NCBI GenBank assembly: GCA_964242115.1 | Contig: CAXSZX010000014.1 | Span: forward strand, 49,292-113,291 | From: BOG-908 sp964242115 | GTDB lineage: Bacteria > Pseudomonadota > Alphaproteobacteria > Acetobacterales > Acetobacteraceae | Direction of reading: 5' to 3' | Length of the DNA stretch: 64,000 bases | Part shown: in pieces, positions 28,957 through 37,556 of the stretch | Layout: each line of letters opens with the position of its first letter | Numbering within the stretch: position 1 is the stretch's first letter | The notes under the pieces: generated by a model | What the model was told of the DNA's origin: nothing | Database searches by the model: none | The model's input: only the letters and a program-made list of their open reading frames with translations | Translations under genes and position numbers: made by a program

Positions 28957-30037
28957 ACTCCCGAGCATGAATTGCAAGCACGGCCTGTTCCGTCAGCTCC
29001 TCGATCACCTCGGCCACGCTCTGCTCCCGCGTCACCATCCCCACCGACTGCCCGGCCATCACCGAGCCCTGCTCCACGTCGCCATCGACCACCGCCCGCC
29101 GCAGCGCGCCCGCCCAGAAATGCTCGATTTCGAGCTGTGCCCCCTCCTTGGTCACCTCGCCCGCCTGAAACCTCCGCAGCGCCTCCGCCTGCGCCTCGGC
29201 AAACCGCCGCGTTCCCTCGTTGACCAGCCCGCGCACCGGGATCACCGGAAAGCGCGGATCCAGCTGCACCGAGGGCAGCGCGTCGCGCGCGTTGGCCCGG
29301 ATGAAGGCGCGCTTGAAATTGGCGTGCGCGACGCTGTCGCTGGCCGCCGCGAACCGCGTGCCCAGCTGTGCCCCGGCTGCCCCCATCTCGAGGTAGGACA
29401 GGATCGCCTCGCCGCGCCCCAACCCGCCGGCCACGAACACCGGCACCTCGCGCACATGCGGCAGTATCTCCTGCGCCAGCACCGTCAGCGACACCGGGCC
29501 GATATGGCCGCCAGCCTCGCTCCCCTCTATCACCAGCGCATCGGCGCCCGATTTGACGAACCGCCGGGCCAGGACCAGCGCCGGCGCGAAGCAGATCAGC
29601 CTCGCACCACCGTCCTTCACCGCCCGCACCGCCGGACCGGGCGGGATGCCGCCGGCCAGCACCACGTGGCTCACCCCGGCGCGCAGGCAGACACCAACCA
29701 GATCCTCGAGCTGCGGATGCATGGTGATGAGGTTGACGCCGAACGGCATGTCGGTCAGCCCCTGGGTCGCTGCGATCTCCGCTTCCAGCAGCGCCGGCCC
29801 CATCGACCCGCAGGCGATCACCCCGAACCCGCCGGCGTTGCTGATCGCGGACACCAGGCGGCGCTCGCTGACCCAGCTCATCGCCCCGCCCATGATGGCG
29901 GTGCGCGTGCCAAGGAACGCCCGGCCGCGCGCCCACAACCGGTCCAGGCGCGCGCGGGAAGCGGCCAGGCCGTCCGGCGCGTCGGTCGGCGGCGCAGCTT
30001 GCAACAGCGTCTCGGACATCAGCGCGTCAGGCAGCAT
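28955..30037 (-). CDS. Nitronate monooxygenase family protein
   Basis: FMN-dependent TIM-barrel enzyme of about 360 residues that oxidises alkyl nitronates. Visible features are IMGGAMSWVSERRLVSAISNAGGFGVIACGSM at the flavin site, SHVVLAGGIPPG, ALVIEGSEAGGHIGP with the conserved His/Gly cluster, PVFVAGGLGRGEAI and GAAGAQLGTRF. The start at 30037 overlaps the lysC stop by 11 bases; an ATG at 30019 (MSETLLQAA) is also possible. It is probably co-transcribed with lysC. Its role beside aspartokinase is unclear; detoxification is the family norm. Confidence 0.88.
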   Translation of the reverse strand: MLPDALMSETLLQAAPPTDAPDGLAASRARLDRLWARGRAFLGTRTAIMGGAMSWVSERRLVSAISNAGGFGVIACGSMGPALLEAEIAATQGLTDMPFGVNLITMHPQLEDLVGVCLRAGVSHVVLAGGIPPGPAVRAVKDGGARLICFAPALVLARRFVKSGADALVIEGSEAGGHIGPVSLTVLAQEILPHVREVPVFVAGGLGRGEAILSYLEMGAAGAQLGTRFAAASDSVAHANFKRAFIRANARDALPSVQLDPRFPVIPVRGLVNEGTRRFAEAQAEALRRFQAGEVTKEGAQLEIEHFWAGALRRAVVDGDVEQGSVMAGQSVGMVTREQSVAEVIEELTEQAVLAIHARE

Positions 30038-31271
30038 CGAGGCCATACGCGGTATGGAGCGCGCGCACCGCAAGCTCGGTGTAGTCCTCGGCAATCAGAA
30101 CGCTCACCTTGATCTCGCTCGTTGAAATGACCTGAATGTTGATCCCGCGCTCGGCCAGCGTGCGGAACATGGTGTTGGCAATGCCGGTGTGGCTGCGCAT
30201 GCCGACGCCCACTACTGAAATCTTCGCCACGTCCGCGTCCGTCAGCAGCTCGGAAAAACCGATGTTCTCCCGCTCGTGGTCCAGACAGGCGATCACCCGC
30301 GGCAGATCCGTCCGCCCGATCGTGAAAGTCATGTCGGTCGAGCCCTCGGCGGAGACGTTCTGCACGATCATGTCCACGTTCACGTGCGCGGCCGACAGCG
30401 GCCCGAACACCGACGTCGCCACCCCCGGCCGGTCCGGCACGTGCCGCAAGGTCACTTTCGCCTCGTCGCGCGAGTAGGCGATGCCGGTGACGATTTCCTT
30501 TTCCACGATCTCGTCCTCATCGACCAGGAGCGTACCGCCTCCTGTCCCATCCGGGCTTGTTGTCTCCGGGTCGGCGAAGCTGGAGAGCACCCGCACCCTC
30601 ACCCGCGCCTTCATTGCCAGCTCGACGCTGCGGGTCTGCAGCACCTTGGCACCGACCGAAGCAAGTTCCAGCATCTCCTCGTAGGCGATGCGGTCCAGCT
30701 TGCGCGCTTTCGGCACCATACGCGGGTCTGTTGTATAGACCCCATCGACGTCGGTGTAGATGTCGCAGCGGTCAGCCCGCAGGGCGGCGGCCAGCGCCAC
30801 AGCCGACGTGTCAGAACCGCCACGCCCGAGCGTGGCGATCCGCCCGTCCGGCGCCAAACCCTGGAACCCCGCGACCACGGCCACCTGCCCGCGCTCCATG
30901 CGAGCAACCAGCTCGTCCGCCTCGATGCCGACGATCCGGGCGGCCCCGTGCGCGTCGTCCGTATGAAGCGGTATCTGCCAGCCGGCCCAGGACCGCGCTT
31001 CGACGCCGAGCGCCTGCAGCGCGATCGCCATCAGCCCGGTGGTGACCTGCTCGCCGGTAGCCACCACCGCGTCGTACTCCCGCGCGTCGTGCAGCGGCGA
31101 GAGCGACTGGCACCAGCCGACAAGCTGGTTGGTGGCACCCGCCATGGCTGAGACGACCACGGCCACCTGGTCGCCGAACGCCACCTGCCGGCGGACGCGC
31201 TCGGCCGCGTTACGGATACGGTCCAGGTCGGCCACCGAAGTGCCGCCGAATTTCATCACGATGCGGGCCAT
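30027..31271 (-). CDS. lysC: Aspartate kinase
   Basis: Phosphorylates aspartate, the first step to lysine, threonine and methionine. It has 414 residues. The amino-acid kinase domain starts MARIVMKFGGTSVADLDRI and contains FQGLAPDGRIATLGRGGSDTSAVALAAAL and CDIYTDVDGVYTTDPRMVP. Two ACT domains follow (KVTLRHVPDRPGVATSVFG, ISVVGVGMRSHTGIANTMF) for lysine/threonine feedback. The frame also extends upstream through a repeat, but MARIVMKFGG is the family start. Together with hom (8.6-9.9 kb) the window holds two enzymes of the aspartate pathway in separate operons. Confidence 0.97.
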   Translation of the reverse strand: MARIVMKFGGTSVADLDRIRNAAERVRRQVAFGDQVAVVVSAMAGATNQLVGWCQSLSPLHDAREYDAVVATGEQVTTGLMAIALQALGVEARSWAGWQIPLHTDDAHGAARIVGIEADELVARMERGQVAVVAGFQGLAPDGRIATLGRGGSDTSAVALAAALRADRCDIYTDVDGVYTTDPRMVPKARKLDRIAYEEMLELASVGAKVLQTRSVELAMKARVRVRVLSSFADPETTSPDGTGGGTLLVDEDEIVEKEIVTGIAYSRDEAKVTLRHVPDRPGVATSVFGPLSAAHVNVDMIVQNVSAEGSTDMTFTIGRTDLPRVIACLDHERENIGFSELLTDADVAKISVVGVGMRSHTGIANTMFRTLAERGINIQVISTSEIKVSVLIAEDYTELAVRALHTAYGLDAA

Positions 31272-31279
31272 GGCTACCT

Positions 31280-31422
31280 TGAAGGCCTTCTTTTTTGAAA
31301 AAAAGAAGCAAGAAACTTCTATCCCCGCTGTCGCGAAGTCTCCCTCAGCGTACACCCAAGAGAGCAAAAGTTTTTTGGTTCTTTTTTCAGAAAAGAACAT
31401 TCTTGCTTTTTCCCTTAGGCGG
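31280..31422. repeat. Dispersed AT-rich palindromic element, copy 15 (full)
   Basis: GAAGC-type left arm, GAACA-type right arm, centre CGCTGTCGCGAAGTC. It lies in the divergent lysC-ubiG promoter gap, 8 bases from the lysC start codon. Confidence 0.9.
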
Positions 31423-31463
31423 CCCTCGCCCATAGGACAACTGCGCCAACCGGAGATCAGCCA

Positions 31464-32183
31464 TTGGCGAACAACGAAGCAGCTTCCCCGGCCGAAATCG
31501 CGAAATTTGCAGCACTCGCGCCGCGCTGGTGGGACGCCACTGGGCCGATGCGCGAGTTGCACCGCATGAACCCGGTGCGCACGGCCTGGATTACCCGCCA
31601 CCTCCGCGCCCAGTTAGGAGAGGGTTCCCTCCCGGTGCTGGATCTCGGCTGTGGCGGCGGCATTGCCACCGAGTCGCTCGCCCGGGCCGGTTTCGCCATG
31701 ACGGGAGTGGACGCAGCCGCCGAAGCCATCGGCGTCGCCCGCACCCACGCCGAGCGCGAGGGCCTCTCGATCGACTACCGACTCGGCACTGCAGCAGACA
31801 CTCTGGCGCGAGGAGACCGGTTCGCAGCGGTGACGGCGCTTGAGATAATCGAGCACGTGCCCGACCAGCGGGCCTTCATGCAAAGCCTTGCCGGGCTACT
31901 AAGGCCTCAGGGCCTGCTGTTCGTCTCTACGCTCAATCGAACTTGGCAGTCGCTCGCGTTCGCCAAGCTCGGTGCCGAATACCTCATACGCCTGCTGCCA
32001 ATCGGCACGCACGACTGGCGCAGCTTTGTCAAACCCGACGAGTTGGCCAAAGGCGCGAGAGATGCCGGGCTGACCCTCGTCGGCCTGTCAGGCATGCGAC
32101 GCAACAACCTCAGCGGCAATTGGCGTATCGCCTCGGACGCGTCCGTCAACTACATCGCCGCCTTCGTGCTGGCTCACACTTGA
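31464..32183 (+). CDS. ubiG: Ubiquinone biosynthesis O-methyltransferase UbiG
   Basis: SAM-dependent methyltransferase catalysing both O-methylations of ubiquinone synthesis. It has 239 residues. Motifs: FAALAPRWWDATGPMRELHRMNPVR (family-specific N-terminus), VLDLGCGGGIATESLARAG (SAM site), ALEIIEHVPDQRAFM, STLNRTWQSLAFAKLGAEYLIRLLPIGTHDW. The TTG at 31464 is the start, with GGAG at 31452; no ATG fits the family N-terminus. The divergent lysC-ubiG arrangement is typical for alphaproteobacteria. Ubiquinone supports the quinone-linked respiratory chain used after periplasmic oxidations. Confidence 0.96.
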   Translation: MANNEAASPAEIAKFAALAPRWWDATGPMRELHRMNPVRTAWITRHLRAQLGEGSLPVLDLGCGGGIATESLARAGFAMTGVDAAAEAIGVARTHAEREGLSIDYRLGTAADTLARGDRFAAVTALEIIEHVPDQRAFMQSLAGLLRPQGLLFVSTLNRTWQSLAFAKLGAEYLIRLLPIGTHDWRSFVKPDELAKGARDAGLTLVGLSGMRRNNLSGNWRIASDASVNYIAAFVLAHT

Positions 32184-32205
32184 GGGCGGAAATCCTAGCG
32201 ACGGA

Positions 32206-32343
32206 AAAGCAAGGCAAGCGGTTCCTCATAAAGGAAAGAACCAAAAAATTCTTGTTCCATTGGGTGCGCGCTAAAGGAGACCTCGCGACAGCCGAACCAA
32301 AAGTTTTTTGCTGCTTTTGTGCAGAGAAGTAGGCCTCGCCTCG
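32206..32343. repeat. Dispersed AT-rich palindromic element, copy 16 (full)
   Basis: GAACC-type left arm with a shortened stem (GGTTCCTCATAAAGGAAAGA then ACC) and a GAAGT-type right arm; the centre has CCTCGCGACAGCC. It lies downstream of ubiG. Confidence 0.83.
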
Positions 32344-32496
32344 AGGCTTACATCTGAAAAGAGACCACTGTCAGTTCAAGCAATCCGATCAGGCCAAGTA
32401 CGTCTTTACCACCTGCCAACAGTGGACCGCCACAGCGTGTCTCGAAGGCACAGAGACTTCCACTCAAGCCATGCGACACAAGGCAGCGACTAAGCA

Positions 32497-32769
32497 TCAG
32501 CGCGGAAATGCGTGAACGCCTCGCAGTCCAATCTGCGCCGGGAACACTGAGACGACGCTCCGGCCAACCCGCGTCACCAGCACCACGCCGTAAAGCGCAA
32601 CTGGCAGCCCGTAAGCGAGGACCACGAACCTATCCGTCAGCTCCACACCGCCAATCGCCAGGAGGGTCAGCAGCGTAAAATACAAGAACGCCGCCACGAA
32701 CATCGACCAGGGTACGGCCACCATAGCAACGCCAGCCTCTACAACTGCCTTGACCGAACGATGCGCCAT
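32497..32769 (-). CDS. Small membrane protein, 90 residues
   Basis: Not recognised. It has two hydrophobic segments (VEAGVAMVAVPWSMFVAAFLYFTLLTLLAIGG and FVVLAYGLPVALYGVVLVT), which would make a two-helix membrane hairpin, then a short basic tail. The ATG at 32769 gives the start MAHRSVKAVVEAG. Hydrophobic layout and codon use favour a real gene, but no family is identified. It lies between ubiG and the DUF2147 gene, on the latter's strand. Confidence 0.5.
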   Translation of the reverse strand: MAHRSVKAVVEAGVAMVAVPWSMFVAAFLYFTLLTLLAIGGVELTDRFVVLAYGLPVALYGVVLVTRVGRSVVSVFPAQIGLRGVHAFPR

Positions 32770-32855
32770 CTTGCCAGTGCCTCAACAACCCTGGACTGCA
32801 ATATAAGCCCAACCAAGGTGATTGTAAGCAGGCTTATCGTAAGCCAGGCTTGCTC

Positions 32856-33320
32856 TCAGCCCTGCTGGCCTTTGAAGAAGTGGCAATCCGGCTCCGCGCC
32901 GCCCGGGGACGGCGGGAAACGCTCGGTCGACCCCAAAATTGGCAGGCCGATATAGCCGTGCAGACGAAGGATTCCGTCCTGTGGCACCCACACCTCGGCG
33001 CTGTAGGTCTGGCCGTCGCGAGGGTTGGTGACCGTGCCGTGCCAGCGCCCGTCCTCCCCCTGGTGCAGGCCGGCAAGCAGGTGAAAGCCGCATTGTGACC
33101 GCTTGCGGAAATCCAATGGCGGCCCCTCGGCCGGCCATTCCAGCAACCCGACGATAGCCCCGCACAAGTTGGCGCCACAGGGTTCGATCTGGATGATGCC
33201 CTTGCGATCCTCGGTGAACCAGTAGCCCACCGGAGAACGGGACTGCGCCGCCGCCGCTACATCGGCCAGCAGGCACAACGCAGCCGCCACACCTACCAGG
33301 CTGCCTCCGCCTCTAGCCAT
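32856..33320 (-). CDS. DUF2147 domain periplasmic protein
   Basis: A 154-residue exported protein with a signal peptide (GGGSLVGVAAALCLLADVAAAAQ) followed by the DUF2147 core PVGYWFTEDRKGIIQIEPCG...LCGAIVGLLEW...GEDGRWHGTVTNPRDGQTYSAEVWV...LRLHGYIGLPILGSTERF. The family is a small beta-barrel of unknown role in the envelope of many Gram-negatives. The ATG overlaps the stop of the DUF1178 gene (ATGGCTAG), so the two are translationally coupled. Confidence 0.9.
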   Translation of the reverse strand: MARGGGSLVGVAAALCLLADVAAAAQSRSPVGYWFTEDRKGIIQIEPCGANLCGAIVGLLEWPAEGPPLDFRKRSQCGFHLLAGLHQGEDGRWHGTVTNPRDGQTYSAEVWVPQDGILRLHGYIGLPILGSTERFPPSPGGAEPDCHFFKGQQG

Positions 33321-33783
33321 CGGCGCGTTCCACCCACGGTATCGTCTCGATGGCGATCCCGTCATCGGTCAACGACTGCGCCTCGTCCGGCGTCGCCTCG
33401 CCGTAGATCGGGCGCGGGGAAGGCGCACCATCATCAATCGTGCGAGCATGCATTGCTCGGGCGGCCTCGGCGAAGCGCGGGCCGACGTAATCGCATTTTT
33501 GCTCCACCTCCGCGCGGAACCTCTGCAGCGCCGCACGCAACTGGCTTGGCATTGCGGGCAGCGCCTCCTGTGGCGGGCTAGCCGAACGCTCCGGTATCGC
33601 AAAGGCCGGGGCCGCAACCGCCGTGGACACGCGCGGCGACATGATGGCCCGGCTCACCTGCGTGCTCGCGCAAACCGGACAGTCCAACAATCCGCTTGCG
33701 GCCTGGCTGTCGAAATCGCCGCTGCTGCGGAACCAGCCGTCGAAGCTGTGTCCGTCGACGCAGCGAAGGGCGTAATGGATCAT
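33313..33783 (-). CDS. DUF1178 family protein
   Basis: A 156-residue soluble protein. The N-terminus MIHYALRCVDGHSFDGWFRSSGDFDSQAASGLLDCPVCASTQVSRAIMSPRV contains a CX2C-type zinc-ribbon-like pair (CPVC) and an upstream Cys, as in the DUF1178 family. The C-terminal part has FRAEVEQKCDYVGPRFAEAARAMH and the conserved IYGEATPDEAQSLTDDGIAI. Function is unknown; the family is widespread in alphaproteobacteria. It is coupled to DUF2147 downstream. Confidence 0.93.
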   Translation of the reverse strand: MIHYALRCVDGHSFDGWFRSSGDFDSQAASGLLDCPVCASTQVSRAIMSPRVSTAVAAPAFAIPERSASPPQEALPAMPSQLRAALQRFRAEVEQKCDYVGPRFAEAARAMHARTIDDGAPSPRPIYGEATPDEAQSLTDDGIAIETIPWVERADG

Positions 33784-34054
33784 TCGCGTCCTGATCGGCC
33801 TGACTGCAAGGGTGAGGCTAGATAGATCAGGTCAGCGCCAACATACGGCAAGGCCCCAATGCTGCGGCAAGCGTGCTGCGACGGACGTGCCGCAGCAAGC
33901 CTGAGCCTCACGCAACGCCCGACCAGCCGCCTCAGCAAGCAATGCTTCCCCAAGCCGCACCACTCGTGGCAAGTAACATGACCCGGAGCCTCGCTCCGAA
34001 CGGGACCACCCCGGGCGAGCACGTTCCCGCCCCGACCAGACAGGCGGAGACAGG

Positions 34055-35341
34055 ATGGCGGCCGCGGGCGCATGGCGCACCTTCCTCGCAGAGTGCCGCA
34101 TTTACGCCTACATCCTGTTCTCCCCCAGGTGCCTCCTGCCGAAAGCCGCGGTCCTGGCCGGCTTCAGCTACATGCTGGGTCCCTGGGACCTGATCCCCAA
34201 CGCCACGCCCTTCTTCGGCCACTTCGACGAGGCCGGATTCAGCCTCGCCGGCTTGCTGCTTGCCCGGCTGATGTTCCAGGCCGGGCAGAACGGTCCCGCA
34301 ACCGCCCTCCGCCGCGCGCCACCCCCCAGCTCCGGCGCATTGCCTCCCGCCTGGCTGCGCGCCACCAGGTCGCACCTCCTCTCGCTCTGGCTCGTAGCCA
34401 CGCGCAGCATCCGCCGCTCTCACCACCACACCCGCCGCGCCGTCCTGCGCCTGAGCAACCAGACGTCCGCCGCCCTGGGCGAACGCGACGCCGCCTCCGC
34501 GCTGTTCCGCCTCCTCGGCTACCGGCTGTGGTGGAACCTGCGCAGCCCCTTCGCCCCGACCCGGTCCAAGCTGGCCAACCTGGTCGTCATCGGCGGCTCG
34601 CCACGCAGCGGCACCACCTTGCTGCGCGCCATCCTCGGCCGCCACCCCGGCATCTTCGCCGCACCGGAATCCACCGTCTTCCTGCAGCGCATCTCCTCGC
34701 CCACCGACATCGCCGAACGCCTCGGCTGGGACGCCACACAGATCGAATCGTGGCAGCGCGCCAGCAGGTCGCAGACGGAGTTCGTCGAGCACTTTGCCGC
34801 CGAGGCCGCCAGGCGGTCCGGCAAGCCGGTCTGGGCGGAAAAGACACCCAGCAACGTGCTCCGCTTCGGCTTCGTCCGCCGCCGCTTCCCTCGCGCCAAG
34901 CTGGTGCACGTCATCCGCGACGGCCGCGACGTCGTCTGCTCGCTGCGCCGCCAGCCATTTTCCAAAGTCGACGACGCCTCGTGGAACAGCGCGGCGGCAG
35001 CCAGACGCTGCGCGCTGCAATGGCGCACCCACGTCATCGCCGGTCTGCGCTTCCGCGGCGACCCCGCCTACCACGAGGTGCGCTACGAAGACCTGGTGCG
35101 CGACCCCGAACCCGCCTTGCGCGCCCTGCTCGCCTTTCTCGGCTTGCCCTGGAGCGACACGCTGCTCACCCCGGCGCCCGACCCGGGCCCCCCCGACCCG
35201 TTCGAGCCGCGCGCGGCCGGCGCGATCTTCGACAGCTCGGTCGGCGGATGGCGAGAGAAGCTGAGCCACGAGGACAGGGCGGCTGTGCGGCTGCTGACCG
35301 GGCCTTTGCTTGAGAAGCTCGGATACGATCAAGTCCAGTAA
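34055..35341 (+). CDS. DUF1232-sulfotransferase fusion protein
   Basis: A 428-residue two-domain protein. Residues of roughly 15-75 form a DUF1232/YkvA-like membrane segment (ILFSPRCLLPKAAVLAGFSYMLGPWDLIPNATPFFGHFDEAGFSLAGLLL, with the family's DLIP element). From about residue 175 it is a PAPS-dependent sulfotransferase: VVIGGSPRSGTTLLRAILGRHPGIFAAPEST is the 5'-phosphosulfate loop, and VHVIRDGRDVVCSL is the 3'-phosphate site. It would place a sulfotransferase at the membrane. The acceptor is unknown. The stop (GTC CAG TAA GCA) touches a repeat. Confidence 0.82.
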   Translation: MAAAGAWRTFLAECRIYAYILFSPRCLLPKAAVLAGFSYMLGPWDLIPNATPFFGHFDEAGFSLAGLLLARLMFQAGQNGPATALRRAPPPSSGALPPAWLRATRSHLLSLWLVATRSIRRSHHHTRRAVLRLSNQTSAALGERDAASALFRLLGYRLWWNLRSPFAPTRSKLANLVVIGGSPRSGTTLLRAILGRHPGIFAAPESTVFLQRISSPTDIAERLGWDATQIESWQRASRSQTEFVEHFAAEAARRSGKPVWAEKTPSNVLRFGFVRRRFPRAKLVHVIRDGRDVVCSLRRQPFSKVDDASWNSAAAARRCALQWRTHVIAGLRFRGDPAYHEVRYEDLVRDPEPALRALLAFLGLPWSDTLLTPAPDPGPPDPFEPRAAGAIFDSSVGGWREKLSHEDRAAVRLLTGPLLEKLGYDQVQ

Positions 35342-35485
35342 GCAGAAGCAAGGCCTTCTTTTTCGAGAAAAAGAAGCAAAAAGCTTTTATGACCGCTGTC
35401 GCGGACCTCTCCGGTGAGCGCGCGACAGCGGAAGCAAAAGTTTTTTGGTTCTTTTTTTCAAAAAAGAACGCTTGCTTTCTGCTTA
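35342..35485. repeat. Dispersed AT-rich palindromic element, copy 17 (full)
   Basis: Fills the gap between two convergent genes. Both stop codons run into its termini (CAG TAA GCAG on one side, AAG TAA GCAG on the other). GAAGC-type left arm, GAACG-type right arm, near-perfect centre GCTGTCGCGGACC / GCGCGACAGCGG. Confidence 0.93.
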
Positions 35486-35753
35486 CTTCAGCATCGCATC
35501 CAACGTCCCGGCACGCTCCAGCGCCGCCAGATCGTCACTTCCCCCCACATGCACCTCGCCGATGAAAATCTGCGGCACGGTGCTACGCCCCCCCGACCGC
35601 GTCCGCGCCTCTTCCCGCGCCGCCGACCCGCCCGGCGCGTCGATCTCGCGGAACTTGACACCCTTCTTGGTCAGCAAATTCATCGCGCGTGCGCAGTACG
35701 GGCAGAATGGCTGTGTGTAGATCTCAATTGTGGTCAAGCTCGGCGTCTCCATC
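35483..35753 (-). CDS. grxC: Glutaredoxin 3
   Basis: A 90-residue glutathione-dependent thiol-disulfide oxidoreductase. The active site CPYC lies in IYTQPFCPYCARAMNLL; STVPQIFIGEVHVGGSDDLAAL is the cis-Pro and glutathione-binding region. The start lies inside the 3' end of comF (30-base overlap), an arrangement common in alphaproteobacteria, implying coupled translation. The C-terminus is LK* with the stop continuous with a repeat end. Confidence 0.95.
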
Positions 35754-36482
35754 GGCGTTCGCGGCCTCCCGGCGAGGATCGGCCACGCGGCTGGCCACCA
35801 GCACGTTGACGTTCGCCGCCCCCGCGTCAAGCAGGGCCGTCGTGCAGATGCGTGCGGTCGCGCCCGAGGTGAGCACGTCGTCGACCAGCACCACGCGTCG
35901 CCCGGCAACAGCGTCCCGCCGGTAGGCCCGCACGGAAATGGTGCCCAGCAACATCTCGGCACGCCGGGCCGCGGACAGGGCACCCAGCGACTCGGTCGCC
36001 CGCGAGCGCTGCAACGCGTCCGGCAAGCTCCGCACCCCGGTGCGGCGAGACAGCGAGGCCGCCAGCAGCGCCGCCTGGTTGTAGCGCCGGTGCAGCAACC
36101 GAGAACGATGCAGCGGCACCGGCACCAGCAGCTCGGCCGAGGCCAGCAGCTCGCTCCCCGCGCGCTGCATGTGCAACGCCAGCGTGGCCGCAATCTCCGT
36201 CCGGTCGGCGTATTTCAGCGGCAGGACCAGCGCCCGCGCAGCGTCGTCATACATCACCGCACCCCTGGCCTGCCCCCAGGGCGGCGGCGCGGCGGTGCAA
36301 GCCCGGCAGGCACGCCCCGCCTCCGCCTGGGTCGCAAACGGCAAACCGCATTGCATGCAAAGCGGCGAAGCAATGAAATTGAGGCTGCCGAAACACCCGC
36401 CGCACAGCCCCGGCGCCGCCACCGGCGCGTCGCAGGCAACGCAGGCCGGCGGCAACAAAAGATCCAGCACCTGACGCAACAC
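35724..36482 (-). CDS. comF: ComF family protein (amidophosphoribosyltransferase-like)
   Basis: A 252-residue ComF/GntX-type protein. An N-terminal zinc-ribbon (CVACDAPVAAPGLCGGC, CMQC, CRAC) is followed by a phosphoribosyltransferase-like domain with LVPVPLHRSRLLHRRYNQAALLA and the PRPP loop VVLVDDVLTSGATARICTTALL. ComF proteins assist natural transformation in some bacteria; in alphaproteobacteria the role is uncertain. The left half of a repeat is missing just upstream of its ATG. Confidence 0.94.
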   Translation of the reverse strand: MLRQVLDLLLPPACVACDAPVAAPGLCGGCFGSLNFIASPLCMQCGLPFATQAEAGRACRACTAAPPPWGQARGAVMYDDAARALVLPLKYADRTEIAATLALHMQRAGSELLASAELLVPVPLHRSRLLHRRYNQAALLAASLSRRTGVRSLPDALQRSRATESLGALSAARRAEMLLGTISVRAYRRDAVAGRRVVLVDDVLTSGATARICTTALLDAGAANVNVLVASRVADPRREAANADGDAELDHN

Positions 36483-36489
36483 GGCGCCC

Positions 36490-36570
36490 CACCCAAGGAA
36501 AAGTCCGCGACAGCCGCGACAAAGTTTTTTTGCTTCTTTTTTTTCGAAAAAAGAAGGCCTTTTCGCTCGA
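36490..36570. repeat. Dispersed AT-rich element, solo right half-unit
   Basis: Only one unit: GTCCGCGACAGCCGCGACAA, then GTTTTTTTGCTTC and a GAAGG arm. It is the mirror image of the solo left units elsewhere. It lies in the divergent gap between comF and the methyltransferase and ends directly before the latter's ATG. Confidence 0.85.
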
Positions 36571-37425
36571 ATGCCCGTAGCTCAAATCTTCGACCGCCAC
36601 GCCGTCCGCGCCCACCGCGACCGCGCCGCCCCCCACGTCCACCGCGTTCACCCCATCCTGGCCAACGTCGCCGAGCGCCTGCTCGACCGCCTGGACGACA
36701 CCACCCACCGCTTCACCCAGGCGCTGGACCTGGGCGGCCGCGGCGTCATCGCGCCGATGCTGCAAGCCCGCGGCATCGCCGTCGTCAGCATGGACCTCTC
36801 CCCCCGCATGGCCGCCCTCTCCGGCGGCCTCGCCGTCGCCGGCGACGAGGAAGCCCTGCCCTTCGCGTCCGGCGCCTTCGACCTGGTCGTGGCCAACCTC
36901 TCGCTGCACTGGGCCAACGACCTCGTCGGCGCGCTGATCCAGCTGCGCATGGCGATGCGGCCCGACGGACTGCTGCTCGCCAGCCTCCCCGCGCTCGGCA
37001 CCCTGGACGACTGGCGCCAGCTCCTCACCCGCACCGAAGCGGCGATGAGCGGCGGCGCCTCGCCACGCATCTCTCCTTTCCCGGACCTGCGCGACGGCGC
37101 CGCGCTGCTGCAGCGTGCCGGCTTCGCCCTGCCGGTGGCCGACGCCGACGAGATCGAACTGCTCTACGCCGACCCGTTGGCGCTGGTGACCGACCTCCGC
37201 CACGCCGGCGAGACGAACGCCGTCGCCTTGCGTAACCGGCGGACCCCGCCGGCGTCGCTGATCCCCGTCTCCCTGGCGGGCTTGCCCGTACGCGATGGGC
37301 GTACTCTGGTCCGGTTGCGGCTGGCGATGCTGACCGGTTGGGCGCCGGCGGCGACACAGCCGCAACCGCTACGGCCGGGCTCGGGGCAGGTTAGCTTGAC
37401 GCAGGTGTTTGGGGAAAAGCAGTAA
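36571..37425 (+). CDS. SAM-dependent methyltransferase (BioC / NDUFAF5-like)
   Basis: A 284-residue methyltransferase: MPVAQIFDRHAVRAHRDRAAPHVHRVHPILANVAERLLDRL... with the SAM-binding core ALDLGGRGVIAPML, VVSMDLSPRMA and GDEEALPFASGAFDLVVANLSLHWANDLVGAL, and the C-terminal GRTLVRLRLAM segment. The FDR and SLHWANDL features are those of the NDUFAF5/BioC group. Mitochondrial NDUFAF5 hydroxylates an arginine of complex I and is related; the bacterial role is unproven. It diverges from comF-grxC, a common alphaproteobacterial grouping. Confidence 0.85.
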   Translation: MPVAQIFDRHAVRAHRDRAAPHVHRVHPILANVAERLLDRLDDTTHRFTQALDLGGRGVIAPMLQARGIAVVSMDLSPRMAALSGGLAVAGDEEALPFASGAFDLVVANLSLHWANDLVGALIQLRMAMRPDGLLLASLPALGTLDDWRQLLTRTEAAMSGGASPRISPFPDLRDGAALLQRAGFALPVADADEIELLYADPLALVTDLRHAGETNAVALRNRRTPPASLIPVSLAGLPVRDGRTLVRLRLAMLTGWAPAATQPQPLRPGSGQVSLTQVFGEKQ

Positions 37426-37556
37426 GCAAGCAGTTCTGTTTTGGAAAAAAGAACCAAAAAACTTTTATCACGGCTGTCGCGGACCTCTCCGCACCGCGTA
37501 CCCAAGGGAACAAAAGTTTTTGGTTCTTTTTTTCAAAAAAGAACCGCTTGCTTACT
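37426..37556. repeat. Dispersed AT-rich palindromic element, copy 19 (full, both arms GAACC type)
   Basis: Between two convergent genes. The stops are CAG TAA GCAAGC on the left and AAG TAA GCAAGC on the right, both continuous with element termini. It is one of three same-type copies. Confidence 0.92.

Noticed and set aside
32344..32496. Possible small gene between ubiG and the 90-residue membrane protein
   Set aside because: Only short frames without ribosome sites or coding-like composition were seen.
33784..34054. 97-codon reverse frame upstream of the DUF1178 gene
   Set aside because: Arg/Cys-rich shadow-like composition and no homology features; the region is probably the divergent promoter of the DUF1178 and sulfotransferase genes.
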